NCBI GenBank assembly: GCA_028876385.1
Contig: JAGWSF010000085.1
Coordinates: 1 to 34,626, forward strand
Direction of reading: 5' to 3'
DNA: 34,626 nt
Source of the DNA: Acidobacteriota bacterium
GTDB taxonomy: Bacteria; Actinomycetota; Acidimicrobiia; Acidimicrobiales; Palsa-688
Part shown: piece after piece, positions 1-6,840 of the stretch
Position numbering within the stretch: the stretch's first letter is position 1
How the letters are laid out: every line of letters begins with the position of its first letter
Notes under the pieces: model-generated
The model's input: only the letters and a program-made list of their open reading frames with translations
The model's database searches: none
Told to the model about the DNA's origin: nothing
Program-made: the position numbers and the translations under genes

Positions 1-174
1 CCCCGGCTGGCTCAGGCTGACCGTCGGGTAGCCGGCACACGGCCCTTGCCGCCCCGGGTGATCCCGCGCCACCCCCGATCCTCCGACTCGGCCGTCAGGT
101 CCGCGTTCGAGCCGCCGTCCGAGGGTCTGACCGGTACTCGAGGGCCGACGGGTCGTTTCCGAGGGCGTCGTCCG

Positions 175-180
175 TATCCT
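175..180 (+). promoter_or_regulatory. Probable -10 box for a leaderless DksA-like mRNA
   Basis: TATCCT fits the actinobacterial TANNNT -10 pattern and ends 8 bases before the ATG at 189. No Shine-Dalgarno sequence lies between them, so transcription could begin at or next to the start codon and give a leaderless mRNA. This is inferred from spacing only. The first 170 bases of the window hold no gene I can support. Confidence 0.35.
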
Positions 181-188
181 GAACTGAT

Positions 189-521
189 ATGGGAAAAAGT
201 GTCGACGTCGTGCAGTCGGAACTCGGCCGGGCCCGCGCCGGCCTGATGGACCTCGAGTCCGAATACGCGGCGCTCGCCGATCCCACGAACGTTGCGCTCG
301 ATGATGAACACGACTCTGAAGGGTCGACCGTCGGGTTCGAGCGAGCCCGTGTGGCGGGCCTACTCGAGCGCTCGAGAAGACATATTGCCGAGCTGGAGGC
401 CGCCGCCCAGCGGGTGGCGGAGGGCTCGTACGGGTACTGCACCTCATGCGGAAATGCGGTCGGTAGCGATCGTCTGGCCGCCTTACCGGCCACGCGATTG
501 TGTATCGAATGTGCCAGTTGA
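189..521 (+). CDS. TraR/DksA-type C4 zinc-finger protein
   Basis: A 110-residue protein with an N-terminal helical part (about 1-75) and a C-terminal four-cysteine zinc finger (C84, C87, C105, C108; CTSCG and CIEC). This is the layout of the DksA/TraR family, whose members bind in the RNA polymerase secondary channel and alter transcription with or without ppGpp. The protein is short compared with E. coli DksA, like many actinobacterial relatives. The acidic tip residues of DksA are not obvious, so an RNA polymerase role is inferred from the family. The ATG at 189 is chosen because a -10-like box lies 8 bases upstream. It appears monocistronic; the next gene is on the other strand. Confidence 0.85.
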   Translation: MGKSVDVVQSELGRARAGLMDLESEYAALADPTNVALDDEHDSEGSTVGFERARVAGLLERSRRHIAELEAAAQRVAEGSYGYCTSCGNAVGSDRLAALPATRLCIECAS

Positions 522-613
522 ATCCCCCGGAGACCCAGGATCCAGACCCCCGGGCAGATGAAGCTCTGGCCCTGGCGAACAAGGTTGGTCACCCACACCG
601 GGTCCCCCGGGTT

Positions 614-1585
614 TCAGCGGGCCGTCGCCGCGGCCCGGGTGAGGCGGTCGATCACCGCGTCGGCGAGGCCCCCCGGCGGCGGTGCCACGGCCAGGACCAC
701 GTCGACGCCGCCGCGGTCGGCGCCCCGCAGAGCCTCGTAGAGGCCCCGGGCGTAGTCCTCGGGGGTGGCCATGACGGCCAGGAACCGGACCTCGACGGCG
801 GCCGGGTCACCCGGAGGGACCGGTGTCAGGACACCGACGGCCGCCCCATCGGCCGAGAGCTGAGCCGCTCGGGCCCAGACCCCGTCGAGCTCCACCAGCT
901 CGACCCGGGCGGCCGGGGCGTAATGGCTGGGCAGGGTCCCCGGCGCCCTCACCGTCGAACTGGTCCCCACCGACACCTCGTAGCCGACGAGCTGGCTCAA
1001 CTGTCGGGTGGTGACGGCTCCGGGGCGCAGCACCCGCAATCGGGGACCGGTGGCGTCGACGACGGTCGACTCGACGCCGACCGGGCAGGGGCCGCCGTCG
1101 AGCACCACGTCGATGCCGTCACCGAATTCCTCGCGCACGGCTTCGGCGGTGGTGGGGCTGACCCGGCCGAACCGGTTGGCCGACGGCGCGGCCACCCCCC
1201 CGCCGAAGGCCCCGAGCAGGGCCAGGGCCAGCTGGTGGGCGGGGACTCGCAAACCGACGGTGTCGGAACCTCCGGTCACCTCGTCGGGGACCCGACGGCT
1301 ACGGGCCACCACCAGCGTCAACGGGCCGGGCCAGAAGGCGTCGGCCGCGGCGAGGGCGTCGTCGGTGAGCCCCGCCGCCCATTCCCCGACCATCCCCGCC
1401 GAGCCCAGATGGACGATGACCGGGTGGGTCGGGGGACGTCCCTTCAGCTCGTAGATGCGCGCCACGGCCCGCCCGTTCGACGCGTCGGCCCCCAGGCCGT
1501 AGACCGTCTCGGTCGGAAAGGCCACCAGGCCGCCCCTCCGCAGGCACGACACCGCCTCGTCGAGCGGAGGTGGTGTCTGATCCAT
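614..1585 (-). CDS. L-threonylcarbamoyladenylate synthase (Sua5/TsaC/YwlC)
   Basis: A 323-residue protein of the Sua5/YrdC family, which makes threonylcarbamoyl-AMP from threonine, bicarbonate and ATP for the t6A37 modification of ANN-decoding tRNAs in the cytoplasm. The YrdC signature is clear: an FPTETVYGLG stretch near residues 23-32, KGRPPTHP near 48-55 and APSANRFGRVSPT in the middle. The extra C-terminal part (about 210-323) fits the longer Sua5 form rather than the short TsaC form. The ATG at 1585 is chosen because it sits just before the conserved fold; longer versions of the frame would run into the divergent ctaG gene at 1734. It is not functionally linked to the respiratory genes beside it. 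Confidence 0.93.
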   Translation of the reverse strand: MDQTPPPLDEAVSCLRRGGLVAFPTETVYGLGADASNGRAVARIYELKGRPPTHPVIVHLGSAGMVGEWAAGLTDDALAAADAFWPGPLTLVVARSRRVPDEVTGGSDTVGLRVPAHQLALALLGAFGGGVAAPSANRFGRVSPTTAEAVREEFGDGIDVVLDGGPCPVGVESTVVDATGPRLRVLRPGAVTTRQLSQLVGYEVSVGTSSTVRAPGTLPSHYAPAARVELVELDGVWARAAQLSADGAAVGVLTPVPPGDPAAVEVRFLAVMATPEDYARGLYEALRGADRGGVDVVLAVAPPPGGLADAVIDRLTRAAATAR

Positions 1586-1733
1586 CACCCGAAGGTACCG
1601 GGACCGCGCCCCACCGCCGAGCCTCCCCGGGACGCCGGCAAGTTGGTCGCGAGCCGGCGGCCGCGACGGGGTCCCGGGGGCCGGCCGGTCCCAGTGGAGA
1701 CGGGCCAACCCTTTTTGGTGCAGACTGATCCCG

Positions 1734-2657
1734 ATGACCGGGCGGTACTTGCTCCAGCACTGGTCCCTCGACCCGTTCCTGATCGTGATCCTCGCGGTGG
1801 TGGCGCTGCACGAGGCCGGGCTGCACCGGCTGGCGGGCCGGTCCCGGCCCGAACGCACCCGGATCCGGAGGAGGCGGTCCCTGGCCTTCTACGCCGGGTT
1901 GCTGGTCCTGGTGGTCTCGGTCATGTCACCCCTCGACTACTGGGCCGACTACTACTTCTACGTCCACATGGTTCAGCACCTGTTCTTGATGTTCGCGGCC
2001 CCTTCTCTCACGGTGGCGGGTGCCCCGTGGCTACCGCTGACCCACGGGATCCCCGTCGGTGTCCGAAGGTCGGTGGGGCGCTTCGTGATCCTCTCCGATG
2101 CGGCCGCCCCCATCCGGTTGGTCGCCCGGGTCGTCCTCAGTCCGGTGACCGCGGTCGTGGCCTTCAACGGGGTGATGATCGCCTGGCACGTCCCCGCCCT
2201 GTTCGACCTGGCGTACCGGAATCCGGCCGTCCACATCTGGTTGGAGCACGGCAGCATGTTCCTGGCGGGGATGCTGTTCTGGTCGCAGATCATCCCTTCG
2301 TATCCCCTCCGCATTCGCATGTCGCCGCTCCGCCAGGCCCAGGCTCTGCTCTTCACCAACGTCGAGATGATCGTGTTGGCGATGTCCCTGAGCCTGCTGA
2401 CCACCGGCTCGTGGTACGCGGTTTACGACCATCTGCCCGGCGTGACCCTGTCGCCGTTCGCCGACCAGCAGATCGGTGCCTCTATCCTCTGGGTGTGCGG
2501 GGACTTCTGGGCGCTGCCCGCGCTCATGGTCGCCATCGGCCGGTTCGTGCAGGTAGAGGGGGGAGCGTCGCAGGCGTTGGAGCGGATACTGAGGAGACCG
2601 GTGGTCACCGTCGCTGATCTCACGGCGGTTCCGGAGCAGCCGGGCCCCCGGGTGTGA
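1734..2657 (+). CDS. ctaG: Cytochrome c oxidase assembly protein, CtaG (caa3) family
   Basis: A 307-residue polytopic membrane protein with about seven hydrophobic segments. It carries the histidine-rich sequence around YVHMVQHLFLMF (near residues 75-87), a conserved MIAWHVP stretch and a late ADQQIGASILWV segment, all typical of the Bacillus-type caa3_CtaG family that helps build the CuB/CuA oxidase. It is unrelated in sequence to mitochondrial Cox11. Its stop overlaps the GTG of the next thioredoxin gene by 4 bases, so the two are probably translated together. A second, more divergent CtaG-like protein is encoded at 9685-10341, so two assembly factors serve this locus. Confidence 0.88.
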   Translation: MTGRYLLQHWSLDPFLIVILAVVALHEAGLHRLAGRSRPERTRIRRRRSLAFYAGLLVLVVSVMSPLDYWADYYFYVHMVQHLFLMFAAPSLTVAGAPWLPLTHGIPVGVRRSVGRFVILSDAAAPIRLVARVVLSPVTAVVAFNGVMIAWHVPALFDLAYRNPAVHIWLEHGSMFLAGMLFWSQIIPSYPLRIRMSPLRQAQALLFTNVEMIVLAMSLSLLTTGSWYAVYDHLPGVTLSPFADQQIGASILWVCGDFWALPALMVAIGRFVQVEGGASQALERILRRPVVTVADLTAVPEQPGPRV

Positions 2658-3337
2658 GCGGAGACCCGCGTCCGGGTGCGGTCGCGGATGCAGACGCGAA
2701 CGCTCCATCCGGGGCGAATGCCGCGCCGGACCCCGTGGGCCCGGATGGCGACGCCAAGCGGGTCCTGTGGGCGGCGACGGCCCTTCTGCTGTGCGTGGCC
2801 CTGGTTGCGCTGATCGTGGGTTTGACGAGCGGTCGCCACTCGAGCGTCGCCTCGGCCGCGGCGTCGGTCGGTAACGTCACGCCCGCAAACCCTCATGGAC
2901 TGCCCTCCATCCCGTCCGGGCGGCCCGCGCCGGGGTTCCAGCTGCCCCGCCTCGGTGGCGGGCCGGTCGTCTCGTCCGGGGCCGACGGGGGCACCCCGCT
3001 GGTGGTCAACTTCTTCGCCTCGTGGTGCCCGAACTGCGTCGATGAGCTGAAGAACTTCGCGGCGGCGTCCGCTGGAGCCCAAGGCAGGGTGGACTTCGTG
3101 GGGGTGGACTCCAACGACACCGACCAGAGCGCGGCCAGGAAGCTCCTCGCCCAGTCGGGCGTCCACTACCCCGTCGGGCTCGACTCCACGGCCAACACCG
3201 CGGTCGCCTACTCGGTCGTGGCCCTGCCGACCACGGTGTTCATCGATCGCCACGGCCGGATACTCGGAGAGGCGTTCGGCACCCAGTCGCTCGGCCAACT
3301 CCGCTCGTGGATAAACCGGCTGGAGGCCAGCGCCTAG
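2654..3337 (+). CDS. Membrane-anchored TlpA/ResA-like thioredoxin
   Basis: A 227-residue protein with a polar N-terminus, one membrane segment (about 37-57) and a thioredoxin fold outside the membrane. The active site is WCPNC (C125, C128), and the cis-proline region is ALPTTVFID. This matches TlpA/ResA thiol reductases, which keep cysteines of cytochrome c or CuA sites reduced during oxidase assembly. The start is the GTG at 2654, which overlaps the ctaG stop by 4 bases. Position between ctaG and the Sco genes supports a role in cytochrome oxidase maturation, although a general thiol role cannot be excluded. Confidence 0.85.
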   Translation: MSGDPRPGAVADADANAPSGANAAPDPVGPDGDAKRVLWAATALLLCVALVALIVGLTSGRHSSVASAAASVGNVTPANPHGLPSIPSGRPAPGFQLPRLGGGPVVSSGADGGTPLVVNFFASWCPNCVDELKNFAAASAGAQGRVDFVGVDSNDTDQSAARKLLAQSGVHYPVGLDSTANTAVAYSVVALPTTVFIDRHGRILGEAFGTQSLGQLRSWINRLEASA

Positions 3338-3361
3338 GGCGCGTAGGGCGCGTGAGGGCCG

Positions 3362-3379
3362 GGTCGGTCATGACCGACC
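3362..3379. repeat. Perfect 18-bp palindrome between convergent genes
   Basis: The sequence ggtcggtcatgaccgacc equals its own reverse complement. It lies in the 51-bp gap between the stop codons of the thioredoxin gene and the minus-strand gene ending at 3389. It has no loop and no T-run, so it is not a classical terminator; it could still fold as a bidirectional transcript end or be a binding site for a dimeric protein. Confidence 0.5.
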
Positions 3380-3388
3380 GCGGTGCGG

Positions 3389-4033
3389 TCAGCCGTTGGG
3401 CGGCAGCACCGGCAGGGACACGGTGGGCAGGGAGGCGCCGAGGACGCGCGTCGCCGAGCTGACGGCGGTCATCACGGCCGTCCGGTCGGTCGCCATCAAG
3501 CTCTCGAATCGCAGCAGGCGGGCCCGGCTGGCGGCGTCGGTGGGCGACGAGACGAGCTTCTGGATGGCCTCGACGGCGCCGAGCGCGTCAGACGAGGTCC
3601 ACAACGTGGCGCTGCTCACGGCGTCACCCAGGTACTTGCCGCCGGCGATACCGGGCGGCTGCAGGTTGGCGAGGTCGTTGATGCTGCTGTTGGTGAAGGC
3701 GCAGGCGTTCTGGTCGTCGTTGAGCAGGGCCGGGACCTGGGCCCGGTTGGCGCTCGACAGGGTGCCCCCGGTGAGCTGCGCCTCGATGGACACGGCCTCC
3801 TGGACGGCGTAGGCGCACGGGCTCACGTCCGAGTTGATCTGCTTGACGAGGGTGACCGCCGAAGCGATCTGCCCCGACCGGGACGTCCGCTGGGGGAGGT
3901 CGGAGAGCACGGCGGCGCCCACGAACACGGCGATCCCGGCCCCCCAGAGCACCCCCCGCCGCCGGTACCAGGCGGTCGGGCGGTCGGGCCGTCCGAGTCG
4001 GGGTGCTCTGTCGTCGGTGGCCACCGCACTCAC
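3389..4033 (-). CDS. Single-pass membrane protein of unknown function, partner of Sco
   Basis: I do not recognise this 214-residue protein. It has a short basic cytoplasmic N-terminus, one membrane segment (about 28-45) and an extracytoplasmic helical domain containing two cysteines (C73, C111) that could form a disulfide. The start is the GTG at 4033, which overlaps the stop of the upstream Sco gene by 4 bases (GTGA), so the two are very likely co-translated. Context suggests an accessory role in copper delivery or oxidase assembly, but no metal-binding motif is visible. Longer versions of the frame lie inside the Sco gene and are rejected. Confidence 0.72.
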   Translation of the reverse strand: MSAVATDDRAPRLGRPDRPTAWYRRRGVLWGAGIAVFVGAAVLSDLPQRTSRSGQIASAVTLVKQINSDVSPCAYAVQEAVSIEAQLTGGTLSSANRAQVPALLNDDQNACAFTNSSINDLANLQPPGIAGGKYLGDAVSSATLWTSSDALGAVEAIQKLVSSPTDAASRARLLRFESLMATDRTAVMTAVSSATRVLGASLPTVSLPVLPPNG

Positions 4034-4923
4034 GGGAGCAGCCCGGTGACGACCTCGGATATGCCCTGGGCCCAACTCGACACGGTTTGGGCCGGCAGCC
4101 CGTACACGCCGTTGGACGACTCGTTGGCAAATGGGGTGCTCACGTAACGCAGCCTTCCGGTCGGGTCGATGAAGTACAGCAGATCGCTGTGGGTCTCGGC
4201 ACCGGTCGAGCGCACGACATCCACGGTGATGCCGTAGGCCGACCACACCCGGTCGAGCTGCTGCACGGTTCCGGTGGCGAACACCCAGTTGGCCGGGGCG
4301 GCCCCGGCGCCGAAGACCTGCTGGGCGGTGGGCCGGGTGAGGGGGGAGAGGGGGTCGCTGTCGACGGTGACGAACTCGACCCCGCCGGCCCGGCTCCCGA
4401 GATCGCGGTCGGCCTGGGCCATCTCGGACCCGAGGACCGGGCAGATGTCATTGCACTTGCCGTTGAAGAAGCTGACGACTACCACTTTGCCGACGAAGTC
4501 TCGCAGGGTCACGGCGCGGCCGTCGCCGGCCGTGAGGGAGATGGCCGGGGCGGGCTTGGCGGCCAGCGTGGAGAGGCTCATGAGGGCGGAGTGGCCCGGG
4601 GCGACCGATCCCGAGACGGGCGCCGGTAGCTGGGCCGGCGGGCCCCCCGGCGAGGCGATGGTCGGCGCCGGGGTCGGTGCCGCCGGTCCGGTGGTCGGCG
4701 CCCCGACGGGGTTCAGCCCGGCGGCGGTGAACACTCGATTAAGAAGTACGCCTCCCAGTGCGAAGATGACGAGGCCGGCGACGAGGTATCTGACGAAGCG
4801 GCGGGGGATGCGCTGCGGTCCCTCGGCGAAGGCGGCCGCTCTCGGGTCTTGGGGCTGGGACCGGGGAGAATTGTCGGGATCAGAGACCGAAAGAACCGTT
4901 TCCTGTCCGGTTGTGCCTTCCAT
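4030..4923 (-). CDS. SCO1/SenC-family copper chaperone for cytochrome oxidase
   Basis: A 297-residue protein: cytoplasmic N-terminus, a membrane anchor at about 43-60, a proline/alanine-rich linker (about 70-110) and a thioredoxin-like Sco domain. The copper-binding residues are present: CNDIC (C157, C161) followed by proline, and H245 in the HSDLLYFIDPTGR stretch. Sco proteins insert or reduce copper at the CuA site of subunit II. The ATG at 4923 has GAGGAC about 9-14 bases upstream; a GTG nine codons further upstream is an alternative. It is divergent from the oxidase operon and coupled to a downstream unknown membrane gene. A second Sco is at 11341-12081. Confidence 0.9.
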   Translation of the reverse strand: MEGTTGQETVLSVSDPDNSPRSQPQDPRAAAFAEGPQRIPRRFVRYLVAGLVIFALGGVLLNRVFTAAGLNPVGAPTTGPAAPTPAPTIASPGGPPAQLPAPVSGSVAPGHSALMSLSTLAAKPAPAISLTAGDGRAVTLRDFVGKVVVVSFFNGKCNDICPVLGSEMAQADRDLGSRAGGVEFVTVDSDPLSPLTRPTAQQVFGAGAAPANWVFATGTVQQLDRVWSAYGITVDVVRSTGAETHSDLLYFIDPTGRLRYVSTPFANESSNGVYGLPAQTVSSWAQGISEVVTGLLP

Positions 4924-5077
4924 CTTCGTGTCCTCGTCCAAGTGAGCCACCCGATCACCGACCTGATGTACGGGGCTGATCGGGATCAATTGGGACGTCC
5001 CGAGCGCCGATGTCGGCCAGTCTGACACGCCCCGCCCCGCACCGCCGAAGCCGGCCGGGCTCGGATCCTCCGGATTC

Positions 5078-5106
5078 TTGACTGGCCCCGGCAAATACCC
5101 TAACGT
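5078..5106 (+). promoter_or_regulatory. Sigma-70-type promoter of the cytochrome oxidase operon
   Basis: TTGACT at 5078-5083, a 17-bp spacer and TAACGT at 5101-5106 give a near-ideal -35/-10 pair (TANNNT form of the -10). The predicted start of transcription near 5113 leaves a 5' UTR of about 70 bases before the TTG start at 5186. It is the only strong promoter I see ahead of the plus-strand oxidase run. Confidence 0.6.
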
Positions 5107-5185
5107 CACGCTCGCTAACACGGAATTCATTGCGGTACACCGGGTGGCACCAAACGGGGGACCAAAAAAATTGAGGAGGTCCAAC

Positions 5186-5863
5186 TTGTCGCGAGCGGCT
5201 CGGCTGGCGATTTTTCTGTCTCTGCTGGGCGTGGCCTTGGGCCTGATAATCCTCGTCGTGGCGGACTTCTTACGCTCGTCTCCGGGTCGGATCGACTTCG
5301 CCACCGGTCACCAGAGCGGGCAGCCCGTGCAGCTCCACGTCCAGACGGTGGGGGCCATCGGCTACGGGGTGCATCCGACCTGGGTCTCCTACCTGGTCCA
5401 GGACGCCCACGGCAAATGGGTCCACACCACCCTGTGGCAACTGCCGGCCCACACCGAGATCGACGTCACCATCGACCAGTACGACTCGGGGAGCGCGCTG
5501 CGCAACCAGCAGATCGGGCTGGTGACCGGGACCAACGGTGGGACGGCCTCCCTCAACGGCAACCCCGTCTCGGTGATCGACTCCAACTCGGGTAACGGTG
5601 TCGGCCACACCTTCTCCATCCCCTCACTCGGGATCAACGTCCCGCTGGCCGGCGTCGACCCCAACGCCCCCAACGTGTGCAGTCAGGCTCCCTGCGACGC
5701 CAAGTCGGTGCGCAACGAGGTCAAGTTCTCCTTCACCACCCCCGGGCCGGGCGAGTACCCGTGGCAGTGCTTCGTGCCCTGCGGTCTCGGCTTCCTCTAC
5801 GGCAACGGTGGACCCATGCAGGCCGTTGGGTACATGGACGGATTCCTGCAGGTCGTGTCCTGA
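5186..5863 (+). CDS. Membrane-anchored cupredoxin with incomplete CuA-like site
   Basis: A 225-residue protein with one N-terminal membrane segment (about 5-26) and an extracytoplasmic domain ending in a cupredoxin-like fold. Candidate ligands are H141 (GHTFSI), C195 and C199 (CFVPC) and M211. This resembles the CuA loop of oxidase subunit II, but no histidine lies between the second cysteine and the methionine, where subunit II has one. A binuclear CuA centre is therefore doubtful; a mononuclear or modified copper site is more likely. The start is a TTG with GGAGGT five bases upstream (5175-5180). The stop overlaps the ctaC ATG by one base, so it is the first gene of the oxidase operon. Confidence 0.78.
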   Translation: MSRAARLAIFLSLLGVALGLIILVVADFLRSSPGRIDFATGHQSGQPVQLHVQTVGAIGYGVHPTWVSYLVQDAHGKWVHTTLWQLPAHTEIDVTIDQYDSGSALRNQQIGLVTGTNGGTASLNGNPVSVIDSNSGNGVGHTFSIPSLGINVPLAGVDPNAPNVCSQAPCDAKSVRNEVKFSFTTPGPGEYPWQCFVPCGLGFLYGNGGPMQAVGYMDGFLQVVS

Positions 5864-6786
5864 TGGCCGCCGCTCCGAACGAAACCCGACACGGGTGGCG
5901 CCTGTTCCTGATATGGGTCGTGGTGTCGGTCATCGCCGAGGTGCTGTTCGCCACGTTGGTCTCGTCGCACGTGCCCCCCGGCACCATGACCTCGACCGCC
6001 GCCGGCGCCCAGTTCGACTTCAACGTGCTGTTCTATCTCGCCCTGCCGGTGCTGCTCGGGGTGTGGATCTACCTGGCCTACGCCACCGTGATGTGGCGGT
6101 CCGGTCGGCCCGGCGTGGCCGAGCCGGTGGGCGGCCCGGCGGCCCGCTCCAACCTGCGGGTCCAGACCACGTGGATCGCCGCCACCAGCACGATGGTGAT
6201 GGGCCTGTTCGTGTTCGGGACCTACGAGCTGGTGATCCCCGCCGGCGCCGGTGGCGGGGAAGGCCCGGCGCCCATCTGGACCACGTCCTCCCACAACACG
6301 TTGGTGGTGCAGGTCATCGCCCAGCAGTGGAAGTTCACCTACCGCTACCCGAGCTTCGGTGGCTTCGAGACCCCCGATCTGGTGCTTCCGGTGGACACCC
6401 CCATCGCCTTCCACGTGACGTCTCTGGACGTCATTCACGACTTCTGGGCCTACCAGCTCGGCGTCAAGGCCGACGCCAACCCGTCCCAGGACAACGTGGC
6501 GTTCACCACGCCCCGCCAGCTCGGGCAGTTCATCGTCCGCTGCGACGAGCTGTGCGGGCTGTGGCATGGCGCCATGTACGACAGCGGGAGCATCGTGTCC
6601 AAGGACCAGTTCGCCTCGTGGGCTCAGCAGACCGAGAGCAGCCTGGCGCCCAACACCAAGCTGCTCCCCCCGTTCGCCTACACCTACGTCCCCGACGCCA
6701 ACGGGGCCGACGGCGGCTTCTACCCCGGTTCGGACCCGTACTCGAACGTGGAGCAGTACGGCTACCAGAAGGCCACCCCCAAGTGA
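5863..6786 (+). CDS. ctaC: Cytochrome c oxidase subunit II
   Basis: A 307-residue subunit II with two N-terminal membrane helices (about 12-34 and 54-76), an extra hydrophobic stretch near 105-125 and a C-terminal CuA domain. The binuclear copper ligands are complete: H192 (VIHDFW), then C227, E229, C231, H235 and M238 in CDELCGLWHGAM. The aromatic patch for electron entry (QQWKFTYRYP) is also present. The C-terminus has a long tail rich in Y, P and G. The start overlaps the upstream cupredoxin stop (TGATG). CuA receives electrons from cytochrome c and passes them to heme a of subunit I. There is no fused cytochrome c domain. Confidence 0.95.
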   Translation: MAAAPNETRHGWRLFLIWVVVSVIAEVLFATLVSSHVPPGTMTSTAAGAQFDFNVLFYLALPVLLGVWIYLAYATVMWRSGRPGVAEPVGGPAARSNLRVQTTWIAATSTMVMGLFVFGTYELVIPAGAGGGEGPAPIWTTSSHNTLVVQVIAQQWKFTYRYPSFGGFETPDLVLPVDTPIAFHVTSLDVIHDFWAYQLGVKADANPSQDNVAFTTPRQLGQFIVRCDELCGLWHGAMYDSGSIVSKDQFASWAQQTESSLAPNTKLLPPFAYTYVPDANGADGGFYPGSDPYSNVEQYGYQKATPK

Positions 6787-6840
6787 TCCAAGCGATGCCC
6801 GTCAGAGTCCCAGCCAGATCGATGGAGCGGATGTAACCCG

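Noticed and set aside
500..2617. Long plus-strand open frame of about 700 codons
   Set aside because: It runs antisense to the Sua5 gene and out of frame with ctaG. Its translation is low-complexity R/G/P-rich sequence with no domain; it is a high-GC artefact.
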